From: Clostridium sp. CAG:967
GTDB taxonomy: Bacteria > Cyanobacteriota > Vampirovibrionia > Gastranaerophilales > Gastranaerophilaceae
Direction: 5' to 3'
Length of the DNA stretch: 64,000 nt
NCBI GenBank assembly: GCA_000433095.1
Contig: HF991483.1
Coordinates: 107,784-171,783, forward strand
The translations under genes were made by a program, and so were the position numbers. Every line of letters begins with the position of its first letter. Within the stretch, counting starts at the first letter, position 1. A model generated the notes under the pieces. The model ran no database searches. It saw only the letters and a list, made by a program, of their open reading frames with translations, and was not told the origin of the DNA. Shown one piece after another: positions 35,509 through 43,165 of the stretch.

Positions 35509-35553
35509 GTCAAGAGTTTTTTTTTAAATTATGTAAAATTTCTAAGTAAACAT

Positions 35554-35584
35554 ATTGACTAAAAGTCATTGACTTTTGGTCAAT
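35554..35584. promoter_or_regulatory. Operator of the TetR-type regulator
   Basis: Inverted repeat ATTGACTAAAAGTCA / TGACTTTTGGTCAAT, 14 of 15 positions symmetric with a one-base centre. It overlaps the -35 of the tetR gene at 35569, implying autoregulation, and lies 40 bases from the flavodoxin promoter on the other strand. Confidence 0.7.
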
Positions 35585-35597
35585 AATATGATATAAT
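35569..35597 (+). promoter_or_regulatory. Promoter of tetR and the two cytoplasmic aldo/keto reductases
   Basis: TTGACT at 35569-35574, 17-base spacer, extended -10 TGATATAAT ending at 35597. The -35 is inside the right arm of the inverted repeat. Confidence 0.75.
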
Positions 35598-35618
35598 AAT
35601 TTTTAAAAGGAGTACTTC

Positions 35619-36227
35619 ATGAATAAAAGACAGATAGCTGCACAAGAAACAAAGAATAAACTGATAAGAACAGCACTTGAGTTATTTAAACAAAACGGGT
35701 TTTATGACATAAATGTTGAAGATATTACCCGCACAGCCGGAGTTGCTAAAGGAACATTTTATACATATTTTAAAAGGAAAGAAGATATCGTTCTTGAAAT
35801 ATCAAGAACTCCGTTTTCAGAAATAGCAGATGAAATTGCACAAATGCAAGATGCCGATATATCAGAAAAATTAATGCACTACTTTCACAGGTTTATGGAA
35901 TGTGTGGAATTCAGCGGAATTCATATTTGCCGCCAATGGACAAGAGATGTACTTGATCCCAACAATGTTCCCGATAATAAAGACGGTAAAAAATGGTTTT
36001 ATGATTTTGAAATGTTGAAAGGTATTTTAGAAAATGCAGTTAAAAATGGTGAACTAAAAAAAGATACACCTGTTGAACTTTTAACACATATCATAATTTG
36101 TGAATTATATGGTATGATGACCTGCTGGTGTATGTCAGATGGTAAATTTGAACCGTTGGACTGGACGGAGAAGTTCTGCCAAAGCCAACTTTATGCGATG
36201 TTTGAACCATATATTGTAAAAAGTTAA
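35619..36227 (+). CDS. TetR/AcrR-family transcriptional regulator
   Basis: A 202-residue regulator. The N-terminal HTH is classical: LIRTALELFKQNGFYDINVEDITRTAGVAKGTFYTYFKRKEDI. The C-terminal helices form the ligand domain with several Cys and aromatic residues (CVEFSGIHICRQW). AGGAG precedes the ATG. It has an operator over its own promoter and is followed by two aldo/keto reductases in the same direction, while the flavodoxin/Tat operon diverges. The likely inducer is a carbonyl or quinone-type compound handled by these enzymes; this is inferred from context only. Confidence 0.92.
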   Translation: MNKRQIAAQETKNKLIRTALELFKQNGFYDINVEDITRTAGVAKGTFYTYFKRKEDIVLEISRTPFSEIADEIAQMQDADISEKLMHYFHRFMECVEFSGIHICRQWTRDVLDPNNVPDNKDGKKWFYDFEMLKGILENAVKNGELKKDTPVELLTHIIICELYGMMTCWCMSDGKFEPLDWTEKFCQSQLYAMFEPYIVKS

Positions 36228-36244
36228 AAGAAAGGGTTTTGATT

Positions 36245-37240
36245 ATGAAAAACAGAAAACTGAGAGATCTAGAAGTTTCAGCCATAGGTATGGGATGTAT
36301 GGGTTTTTCTCACGGATACGGAGAATTACCGCCTGAGGAAGAAGCAATTAAAATGATTAAATATGCTTATGAAAAAGGGTGTACCTTTTTTGATACGGCG
36401 GAAGCATACGGACCTTTTAAAAATGAGGAACTGCTTGGCAAAGCTGTTAAAGGTTTTAGGGATAAAGTCGTTATCGCAACAAAATTTTCTCCTTACCTTT
36501 TTCCGGGACAGGAAAAATATGCAGATAACAAATTAACAAAAGCCGCTATAAAGGGTGCCCTTGAAGATTCCCTCAAACGACTTGATACAGATTATATTGA
36601 TTTGTACTATGAACATAGGGTTCCTTTAGATAGCAATTGTGAAGAAGTTGCACTCTGGATGGGTGAATTTATTAAGGAAGGTAAAATCAAGGCTTGGGGT
36701 CAGTCCCAGTCAACTGAAGAACAAATAAGAAAAGCTCATGCAATTACTCCTTTGACCGCAATCCAAAGTGAATATTCAATGATGGAGAGAATGTTTGAAA
36801 AAGATGTTATCCCTGCTTGTAAAGAGTTAAATATAGGTTTTGTACCGTTTTCTCCTCTTGCAAGCGGTTTTTTGAGCGGTAAATACAGCAAGGAAACAAA
36901 ATACTATGGTGATGATGTCCGCCGTGCAATTACAAGATTTATTCCGGAAAACGTGGAAAAAAATCAGCCGCTTTTAGACTTGCTATATGAAGTTTCAAAA
37001 ATTAAAAATTCAACTCCTGCACAAATTTCACTATCCTGGATGCTGAAAAAATACGATTTTCTTGTTCCTATTCCCGGCATGAGAAAATACGAAAGGATTG
37101 ATGAAAATCTCGGTGCTGCAAGTGTAGAACTCACAGATGACGAATTTAATAAGATTGAGCAGGAACTTGATAAAATAAAAATTCACGGAAACAGAACAGA
37201 TGAAGATATCCAAAAAATGGGACACGTTAAAGCTCAATAA
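36245..37240 (+). CDS. Aldo/keto reductase (YajO/AKR13-like)
   Basis: A 331-residue cytoplasmic TIM-barrel oxidoreductase: GMGCMGFSHGYG at the start, catalytic D50, Y55 and K80 (FFDTAEAYGP, VIATKF), His in YYEHRV, and the NADPH-binding C-terminal VPIPGMRKYERIDENLGAA. It reduces aldehydes or ketones with NAD(P)H. I use ATG 36245; a TTG six bases earlier is possible and closer to the AAAGGG site. It follows tetR by 17 bases. Confidence 0.92.
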   Translation: MKNRKLRDLEVSAIGMGCMGFSHGYGELPPEEEAIKMIKYAYEKGCTFFDTAEAYGPFKNEELLGKAVKGFRDKVVIATKFSPYLFPGQEKYADNKLTKAAIKGALEDSLKRLDTDYIDLYYEHRVPLDSNCEEVALWMGEFIKEGKIKAWGQSQSTEEQIRKAHAITPLTAIQSEYSMMERMFEKDVIPACKELNIGFVPFSPLASGFLSGKYSKETKYYGDDVRRAITRFIPENVEKNQPLLDLLYEVSKIKNSTPAQISLSWMLKKYDFLVPIPGMRKYERIDENLGAASVELTDDEFNKIEQELDKIKIHGNRTDEDIQKMGHVKAQ

Positions 37241-37251
37241 GGAGGTAAACT

Positions 37252-38103
37252 ATGCAATACGTAAAATTAAATAATGGAATAGAAATGCCGCTTTTAGGTT
37301 TTGGAGTTTTTCAAATTCCTGATAACACAGAATGCGAAAGAGTTGTAACAGATGCGCTTGCAGCCGGTTATCGCTTAATTGATACAGCATCAGCATATTT
37401 TAACGAAGAAGGCGTTGGCAAAGCAATTGCAAAAAGCGGGATTAAACGTGAAGAATTATTTGTCACAACAAAACTATGGATACAAGATGCCGGTTACGAA
37501 AACGCTAAAAAGGCTTTTCAAGTTTCTTTAAATAAATTAGGGCTAGATTATCTTGATTTATACTTGATACATCAGCCTTTCAATGATTATTACGGATCCT
37601 GGCGTGCTATGGAAGAACTCTATGAAGAGGGAAAGATTAGAGCAATAGGTGTTTGTAACTTCTACCCCGACAGGCTTGCAGATTTGTGCCTTAATTCGAA
37701 AATAAAACCTATGATAAATCAAATTGAATGCCACCCTTTCTTTCAACAAACCGAAGCAATAGATACAATGAAAGAATTCGGCGTACTCCCTGAAGCTTGG
37801 GGACCATTTGCGGAAGGAAGTAAAGGTATATTCTCTAACCCTGTATTAAGCGAGATTGCATCAAAGTATAATAAGACAACTGCTCAAGTAATTTTAAGAT
37901 GGAATATCCAAAGGGGAGTAGTTGTAATTCCAAAAACTGTTCGTAAAGAAAGAATGATCGAAAATTTCCAAATATGGGATTTTGAACTATCGAATGATGA
38001 TATGCAAAAGATTTGCAGTATGGATACAGGTAAAAGTGAAATAATAAACCATTACACAGCAAATACAGCAAAATTCTTAAACGGTTATAAAATTCATGAT
38101 TAA
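37252..38103 (+). CDS. Aldo/keto reductase (2,5-diketo-D-gluconate reductase/AKR5-like)
   Basis: A 283-residue NADPH-dependent reductase of the AKR5 type: LNNGIEMPLLGFGVFQI, catalytic D44, Y49, K74 and H107 (RLIDTASAY, TTKLW, YLIHQP), NQIECHPFFQQ, and VVIPKTVRKERMIENFQIWDF for cofactor binding. A strong AAGGAGG precedes the ATG, 11 bases after the first reductase. Together with tetR it forms a three-gene operon closed by a terminator. A detoxification role is inferred. Confidence 0.93.
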   Translation: MQYVKLNNGIEMPLLGFGVFQIPDNTECERVVTDALAAGYRLIDTASAYFNEEGVGKAIAKSGIKREELFVTTKLWIQDAGYENAKKAFQVSLNKLGLDYLDLYLIHQPFNDYYGSWRAMEELYEEGKIRAIGVCNFYPDRLADLCLNSKIKPMINQIECHPFFQQTEAIDTMKEFGVLPEAWGPFAEGSKGIFSNPVLSEIASKYNKTTAQVILRWNIQRGVVVIPKTVRKERMIENFQIWDFELSNDDMQKICSMDTGKSEIINHYTANTAKFLNGYKIHD

Positions 38104-38128
38104 TCTTAGCTATAATTCCACTAAAAAA

Positions 38129-38153
38129 AAAGAGGCTTGAAAGCCTCTTTTTT
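38129..38153. terminator. Bidirectional terminator between the reductase and tRNA-Arg
   Basis: AGAGGCT/AGCCTCT with a TGAA tetraloop, flanked by A- and T-runs, so it can stop both the aldo/keto reductase mRNA and the oppositely transcribed tRNA. Confidence 0.85.
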
Positions 38154-38159
38154 AAAATT

Positions 38160-38233
<74 letters not shown>

Positions 38234-38419
38234 TTGGATCCAGAGGGTTTAGACAAGCGTTTGGTTTCTTGGGGTACCTGTATAATCCCTCATACGTTTT
38301 ATGCTATCATAAAAAAATTTTTTGGCAAGAAGTTTTTATAAAATATTTTATCATTTTATTTCGTTTTTGTTTAATATATAATATTCTTATAACGTATTAA
38401 TAATAAGGAATAAAAGATT

Positions 38420-41026
38420 ATGCTAACCGGAAATCAAATAAGAAAATTATATTTGGATTATTTTAAAGATAAACATCAACATACAGTAGTAGAGAGTTCG
38501 AGCCTTGTGCCTGATAACCCTACCGTACTTTTAACTACAGCAGGTATGCTGCAATTTTTGCCTATATTTTTAGGGATTACAAAATCTCCGTATGATCCTG
38601 CAAGAGCTGCTTCCTGCCAGAAGTGTGCAAGAGCGGGCGGAAAAGACAGTGATATTGAAAATGTCGGAAGAACGCCACGCCACCATACTTTCTTTGAGAT
38701 GCTGGGTAATTTTTCTTTCGGTGATTATTATAAAAAAGAAATTATTCCCTGGGCATGGGAATTTGTTACTGAAGTTTTAAAATTGGATAAAGACAGATTA
38801 TGGATTACGATTTTTGAAACTGATGATGAGGCTTATGAAATATGGAGAAGCGTTGGAGTTCCGGCAGAACGTATTAAGCGTAAGGGCAAAAAGGATAATT
38901 TCTGGGGACCTCCCGGGGCATCAGGCTCTTGCGGACCTTGTTCTGAGATACACTATGATTTAGGTGAAGATTTAAAATGTTCTGACGATTGCGGAATTGA
39001 CACCTGTGAATGCGACCGCTGGGTTGAGATTTGGAACCTTGTTTTCACTGAACTTTATCAGGATGAAGAAGGCAACCAATCACCTTTGGAAAGCAAAAAC
39101 GTTGATACAGGCATGGGTTTGGAACGTATAACAATGGTATGTCAGGGTGTTCGTTCAACTTTTGAAACAGATTTGTTAAAACCTGTTATGGATAAAGTTT
39201 GCGAGATGAGCGGAGTACCTTACAAAAAATCTGAAAAGACGGATATTTCTTTAAGAATTATCACAGACCATGCAAGATGTGTTACGTTCCTGATTTCTGA
39301 CGGAGTAATCCCCGGTAATGAAGGAAGAAGTTATGTTTTAAGAATGATTTTAAGACGTGCTTTGCGCCACGGAAAAATTCTCGGAATGGATTTGCCGTTC
39401 CTGTATAAGCTTGTGGATGTTGTTGTTGAACACTACGGTGAAGCTTATCCTGATTTGGTTAAGAATAAAGCAAAAATTGTAGATGTAATTAAGAAAGAAG
39501 AAGAACGTTTTGCAAAAACTCTTGACAGAGGCTACAAAATGCTTGATGAATTCATTGCCGAAAAGAAAGATATTGATGGCGAAAGTGCATTCAGACTTTA
39601 TGATACATTCGGCTTCCCGTTTGAATTAACAAGAGAAATTGCAGAAGAAAACGGTTTGAAGGTAGACGAAGAAGGATACAAGGCTGCAATGCAGGAACAA
39701 AAAGACCGTGCAAAAGCAGCAACTGCAAAAATCAGCGTAACAGGTGATATTAAATATGCAAAAGTTGAGGATGAAGTAGGGTCAACTGAATTTGTCGGCT
39801 ACAGTGAAAACGAATGCGATGCCAAAATTCTTGCGACAATTGAAGGGGACGGATACGTTGACATTGTTCTTGATAAAACTCCTTTCTATGCTGAATGCGG
39901 CGGACAGGTCGGCGATAGCGGATATATAGAAAATGAAAATTTGAAAGCGGAAGTTTTAACAACTTTCAAAGTAAATAAACTTTTTGTTCACCGTTCAAAA
40001 GTTATTAACGGAGAAATTACAATAGGTGAAAATGTTAGTGCTGTAATTGACCTTGCAAGACGTGAAGAAATAAGGCTTCACCACTCGTCTGCTCACCTCT
40101 TACAGGCAGCTTTGACAAAAGTTCTTGGAGATGAGGTTAAGCAGGCAGGTTCTCAGGTAGAAGAAAACAGAATGCGTTTTGACTTTACATTCTCACGTGC
40201 AATGACACCTGAGGAAATCTTTAAAACGGAAGATATTGTTAATAACTGGATTTCGCAAGGTTTAGATGTTACAACTCAGGAAATGGATATTGAGCAGGCA
40301 AAACTTACAGGAGCTGTTGCACTGTTTGGAGAAAAATACGATGATGTTGTAAGAGTTGTTTCTATGGGAACACCGGCACACTGTATTTCAAAAGAATTCT
40401 GTGCAGGTACTCACGCAGGAAATACACGTGATTTGAGATTATTTAAGATAGTTTCCGAAGGTGCAATCTCAGCAGGTACAAGACGTATTGAAGCAGTTGT
40501 TTCAAAATCTGCATTTGAATTTATGAATGCAAAAGTTAAAGAAATGGACAAACTTTCTTTGATGTTCAAAGTTCACTACGATGAAGTAATTGAACGTGTT
40601 GAAAAATTGCAGGAAGAAAATAAAGAACTTCAAAAACAACTTGCCAATGCACAGGAAGAAAATGCGAGAGCGAAATTCTCAACATTCTTGTCACGAGCAC
40701 AAGATATTGAGGGCGGCAAGCTGTTTATATCAAAAATAGAAGAATTTGATTCAAAAGCAGTGAAAGCAGGTGTAGAGCTTCTTGCGAAAAAGCTTGGTGA
40801 AAGCATAATAGTTCTTGTTTCAGGCAATATGGTCATAGCAAGCGTAACAGAAGGCTTTGTAAAAAAAGGCTATAATGCGGGCAAAATTGTCGGAGAGATA
40901 GCACGTGCGACGGGTGCAAACGGCGGCGGACGTCCAAACTTTGCACAGGGCGGCGTGAAAGAAAAATCACAGCTGACAGAAATCCTTTCTAAAGTAGAGG
41001 AAGAACTAAAATCTGTAAAAGTATAA
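38420..41026 (+). CDS. alaS: Alanyl-tRNA synthetase
   Basis: An 868-residue full-length AlaRS. Class II catalytic domain with RHHTFFEMLGNFSFGDYYKK, GPCSEIHYDLG and the motif-3-like GMGLERI; editing domain with HHSSAHLL and CAGTHAGNTRD zinc residues; C-terminal coiled coil and DHHA1 domain with GANGGGRPNFAQGG. It charges tRNA-Ala and hydrolyses mischarged Ser and Gly. AAGGAA lies upstream. Monocistronic, ending in a very GC-rich terminator. Confidence 0.98.
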   Translation: MLTGNQIRKLYLDYFKDKHQHTVVESSSLVPDNPTVLLTTAGMLQFLPIFLGITKSPYDPARAASCQKCARAGGKDSDIENVGRTPRHHTFFEMLGNFSFGDYYKKEIIPWAWEFVTEVLKLDKDRLWITIFETDDEAYEIWRSVGVPAERIKRKGKKDNFWGPPGASGSCGPCSEIHYDLGEDLKCSDDCGIDTCECDRWVEIWNLVFTELYQDEEGNQSPLESKNVDTGMGLERITMVCQGVRSTFETDLLKPVMDKVCEMSGVPYKKSEKTDISLRIITDHARCVTFLISDGVIPGNEGRSYVLRMILRRALRHGKILGMDLPFLYKLVDVVVEHYGEAYPDLVKNKAKIVDVIKKEEERFAKTLDRGYKMLDEFIAEKKDIDGESAFRLYDTFGFPFELTREIAEENGLKVDEEGYKAAMQEQKDRAKAATAKISVTGDIKYAKVEDEVGSTEFVGYSENECDAKILATIEGDGYVDIVLDKTPFYAECGGQVGDSGYIENENLKAEVLTTFKVNKLFVHRSKVINGEITIGENVSAVIDLARREEIRLHHSSAHLLQAALTKVLGDEVKQAGSQVEENRMRFDFTFSRAMTPEEIFKTEDIVNNWISQGLDVTTQEMDIEQAKLTGAVALFGEKYDDVVRVVSMGTPAHCISKEFCAGTHAGNTRDLRLFKIVSEGAISAGTRRIEAVVSKSAFEFMNAKVKEMDKLSLMFKVHYDEVIERVEKLQEENKELQKQLANAQEENARAKFSTFLSRAQDIEGGKLFISKIEEFDSKAVKAGVELLAKKLGESIIVLVSGNMVIASVTEGFVKKGYNAGKIVGEIARATGANGGGRPNFAQGGVKEKSQLTEILSKVEEELKSVKV

Positions 41027-41064
41027 AAATCGTGGGGGGGGGAGTTTACCCCCCCCGATTTTTT
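41026..41064. terminator. Bidirectional terminator with a homopolymeric G9/C8 stem
   Basis: AAAAATCG-T-G9 pairs with C8-GATTTTTT around a short AGTTTA loop. The T-run overlaps the stop of the converging small gene at 41063. A stem made of one repeated base pair is unusual in this AT-rich sequence. Confidence 0.85.
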
Positions 41065-41278
41065 ATTCGTAGTCAATATTAATAACTTCCCAGGTATCGA
41101 GTTCGCAGTATAAACTATCTGCCAGCTTCAAAATATGTTTTAATATCATTATAATTTTATCCATATCTTCAATGATATAATATTTATCGCAATATGCCTT
41201 TAAAACAATAAGAAAACAGTTTATTTGGTGCGTTAAAAGCTGTGCATTTTTTTTGTTGAATTGATGTTGATCTTCCAT
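41063..41278 (-). CDS. Small helical protein of unknown function
   Basis: Not recognised. The 71 residues are mostly helical with no signal peptide (INCFLIVLKAYCDKYYII, MDKIIMILKHILKLADSLY) and an acidic end. Evidence that it is real: AAAGGA eight bases before the ATG, and a strong minus-strand promoter, TTGACA (41347-41352), 16 bases, TATAAT (41325-41330). It is transcribed divergently from the XRE gene and its promoter is covered by the XRE-side inverted repeats, so the two are probably co-regulated. Confidence 0.55.
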   Translation of the reverse strand: MEDQHQFNKKNAQLLTHQINCFLIVLKAYCDKYYIIEDMDKIIMILKHILKLADSLYCELDTWEVINIDYE

Positions 41279-41295
41279 TATATTTCCTTTTAATT

Positions 41296-41306
41296 CGTGC
41301 TATTTG
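41296..41306. promoter_or_regulatory. Inverted-repeat operator half, left copy
   Basis: CGTGCTATTTG, the exact reverse complement of 41350-41360. It lies in the leader of the divergent 71-residue gene. Confidence 0.6.
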
Positions 41307-41345
41307 CCTGTGGTATTTTACTTAATTATAGTTCATAATTTTTGT

Positions 41346-41564
41346 ATGTCAAATAGCACGGTTAAAATAATTCAAAATAATATAAAAAGGTATAGATTGG
41401 CAAGTGGTTTGACACAGGAAAAACTTGCAGAATTATGTGGAATTTCACATGATTATATATCTGAAATAGAACGTGGTAAGAAAACTCCCAGTCTTAAAAG
41501 GTTGATAATAATTGCAGAAAAATTAAATGTTAGTTTAGGTCAACTTTCTGGTGATATAATATAG
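41346..41564 (+). CDS. XRE-type regulator (HTH only)
   Basis: A 72-residue single-domain HTH_3 protein: NIKRYRLASGLTQEKLAELCGISHDYISEIERGKKTPSLKRL is a textbook helix-turn-helix. I start at ATG 41346 instead of a TTG 42 bases earlier because the HTH alignment begins there, and CATAAT sits exactly six bases before it, suggesting a leaderless message. Its codons 2-6 contain one copy of an 11-base inverted repeat whose partner lies 54 bases upstream, pointing to autoregulation and control of the divergent gene. An AbrB-like gene follows after two bases. Confidence 0.85.
   Translation: MSNSTVKIIQNNIKRYRLASGLTQEKLAELCGISHDYISEIERGKKTPSLKRLIIIAEKLNVSLGQLSGDII
41350..41360. promoter_or_regulatory. 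Inverted-repeat operator half, right copy
   Basis: CAAATAGCACG, within codons 2-6 of the XRE gene and overlapping the -35 (TTGACA on the minus strand) of the divergent gene. Confidence 0.6.
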
Positions 41565-41566
41565 AT

Positions 41567-41722
41567 ATGAAATTTATGTTTGACAAAAAATTTGTAAAGC
41601 TTGGAAGAAGCTGGGGAGTGATTATTCCGCCCTGGTTTTTGAAAATATTAGATATTAATCCTGAAACAGATGAAATGACTTTAACTGTTCAAGATAATCG
41701 TATTGTTATTGAAAAGAAATAA
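41567..41722 (+). CDS. AbrB/MazE-like DNA-binding protein
   Basis: A 51-residue protein: FDKKFVKLGRSWGVIIPPWFLKILDI then MTLTVQDNRIVIEKK. The strand pattern, VKLGRSWGVIIP and the final strand fit the SpoVT/AbrB swapped-hairpin fold used by antitoxins and transition-state regulators. It starts two bases after the XRE stop; TGATATAAT is located six bases before the ATG, overlapping the end of the XRE gene, and no Shine-Dalgarno is seen. No toxin gene follows; dut does. It may be a partner regulator of the XRE protein. Confidence 0.75.
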   Translation: MKFMFDKKFVKLGRSWGVIIPPWFLKILDINPETDEMTLTVQDNRIVIEKK

Positions 41723-41735
41723 GCTGGAGAATTAT

Positions 41736-42173
41736 ATGACTGTATTAAAAATAGAAAGATTACCGCATAACAAGTTCCTTCCCGAATACAAGACAGAAGG
41801 CGCCGCAGGCATGGATTTGTGTGCCGCAATCTCTGAACCGATTATATTAAAACCGCTCGAAAGAGCTTTAGTGCCTACAGGTTTAAAGATTGAACTCGAG
41901 CATGGGTACGAAGCACAAGTCAGACCCCGTTCAGGTTTATCTATCAAACACGGTATTACTCTGATTAATTGTGTCGGCACAATTGATGAAGATTACAGGG
42001 GCGAAGTCTGCGTGCCTGTTGTTAATCTTTCGAACGAAACATATACAATTCAACCCGATGAAAGAATTGCTCAAATGATTATCGCAAGAGTTGAACATGC
42101 GGAAATTAAAGTTGCAGTTCAACTGACAGAAACATCACGTGGTGAAGGCGGATTTGGTTCTACGGGAAAATGA
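41736..42173 (+). CDS. dut: Deoxyuridine 5'-triphosphate nucleotidohydrolase (dUTPase)
   Basis: A 145-residue trimeric dUTPase that hydrolyses dUTP to dUMP, supplying thymidylate synthesis and keeping uracil out of DNA. All five motifs are visible: GAAGMDLCA, RPRSGLSIKHG, GTIDEDYRGE, ERIAQMIIARV and RGEGGFGSTG. I start at ATG 41736, which follows TGGAG, not at an earlier in-frame codon inside the AbrB gene. Its TGA overlaps the ATG of the next gene. Confidence 0.97.
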   Translation: MTVLKIERLPHNKFLPEYKTEGAAGMDLCAAISEPIILKPLERALVPTGLKIELEHGYEAQVRPRSGLSIKHGITLINCVGTIDEDYRGEVCVPVVNLSNETYTIQPDERIAQMIIARVEHAEIKVAVQLTETSRGEGGFGSTGK

Positions 42174-42433
42174 AATATTTTAAATATTCTTTGCCGCTCC
42201 TGTTTATTATTGCTGTTGAACTGCTTGTTAAGTTCAGCCATAATTCAATATGCCTGTGGAAACTCTTAACAGGGCACGAATGCTGGGGATGCGGAATTAC
42301 AAGGGCGTTTGATGCACTGTTTCATTTACGGTTTCATCAGGCATTTGAATTTAATCATTTCATAATTGTTATTGCACCCTTGATGTTATTCTTATGGGTT
42401 AAATTAATATTATCAGATGATACGAAAATATAA
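42170..42433 (+). CDS. DUF2752 membrane protein
   Basis: An 87-residue protein with two hydrophobic helices and the DUF2752 core CLWKLLTGHECWGCGITRAF between them (family pattern CPxCGxTRA). It sits in the inner membrane; the family has no known function. ATGA overlap with dut implies translational coupling. Confidence 0.8.
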   Translation: MKYFKYSLPLLFIIAVELLVKFSHNSICLWKLLTGHECWGCGITRAFDALFHLRFHQAFEFNHFIIVIAPLMLFLWVKLILSDDTKI

Positions 42434-42480
42434 TTCTTCTGTTAATATTCTTCTGTTCACAAAAATGAAAGGATGATTAT

Positions 42481-42819
42481 ATGGCAAACGAAGGAAACGG
42501 AATGGTTGGTAACAAATCTTACACTGCTGCATTGTTATTGTCGTTTTTCTTAGGAGGTTTTGGAATTCACAGATTTTACACAGGTTATATCGGACTGGGT
42601 ATTTTGCAGCTTTTGACAGCCGGCGGATGCGGGGTCTGGGCATTAATTGATTTTGTAAGCCTTTGTTTCGGAAAATACAAAGATGCTCAAGGTAATGAAT
42701 TAGCTGATTTCAATCCGCAATTAGGTAAAACTATGTTTTTTGTCTGGATTGTGTTACTGGTTGTAAGTATTATTTATAATGCTACTGCTGCAACAGCTCT
42801 TTTAAATTCAGTTCATTAA
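42481..42819 (+). CDS. TM2-domain membrane protein
   Basis: A 112-residue protein with the TM2 module: KSYTAALLLSFFLGGFGIHRFYTGYIGLGILQLLTAGGCGVWALIDF, two helices joined by a short loop containing the conserved HRFY/DRFYxG. A third helix (MFFVWIVLLVVSIIY) follows. Role unknown in bacteria. AAAGGATG precedes the ATG and a terminator follows. Confidence 0.88.
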   Translation: MANEGNGMVGNKSYTAALLLSFFLGGFGIHRFYTGYIGLGILQLLTAGGCGVWALIDFVSLCFGKYKDAQGNELADFNPQLGKTMFFVWIVLLVVSIIYNATAATALLNSVH

Positions 42820-42840
42820 TATAAATTACAAATAAAAAAA

Positions 42841-42866
42841 GAACCTTAGAAATGAGGTTCTTTTTT
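42841..42866 (+). terminator. Terminator after the TM2 gene
   Basis: GAACCT/AGGTTC stem extended by A-T pairs, eight-base loop, then six T. Confidence 0.85.
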
Positions 42867-42913
42867 ATATCTTTTTTTAATTTACACGAGAAAAAGTGAG
42901 GAAAATAATTATT

Positions 42914-43084
42914 TTACTTTTTGCCTTTGAAAACTGATATGTCTGATAAGTCTTTCAAAGCAAAATTTGTGTTAACATCGAAGATTGCATTAGGGTTTTG
43001 ATTTTCTGCATTTTTTAGTTTTGTCCAATAGTCAGGATCCAGCTGCGGACGTCCTTTTGGTAATTCACTATTAAATTCAACCAT
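42914..43084 (-). CDS. Small soluble protein of unknown function
   Basis: Not recognised; 56 residues when started at ATG 43084, preceded by AAAGGA. The sequence is polar and Asn/Pro-rich (ELPKGRPQLDPDYWTKLKN) with a lysine-rich end. An in-frame ATG 63 bases upstream has no ribosome site. It is a separate small gene next to the GH57 gene and could be an artefact. Confidence 0.4.
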   Translation of the reverse strand: MVEFNSELPKGRPQLDPDYWTKLKNAENQNPNAIFDVNTNFALKDLSDISVFKGKK

Positions 43085-43165
43085 ACATATATTCCTTTGC
43101 TTATTATTCTTAACGTCAAACATGAAAAAAACTTTAGGATTTTTCATACTTTTATTAAGAATTTG

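Noticed and set aside
41567..41722. MazE antitoxin of a MazEF pair
   Set aside because: No MazF-like toxin gene follows; dut starts 13 bases later. AbrB-like fold is kept, antitoxin role is not claimed.
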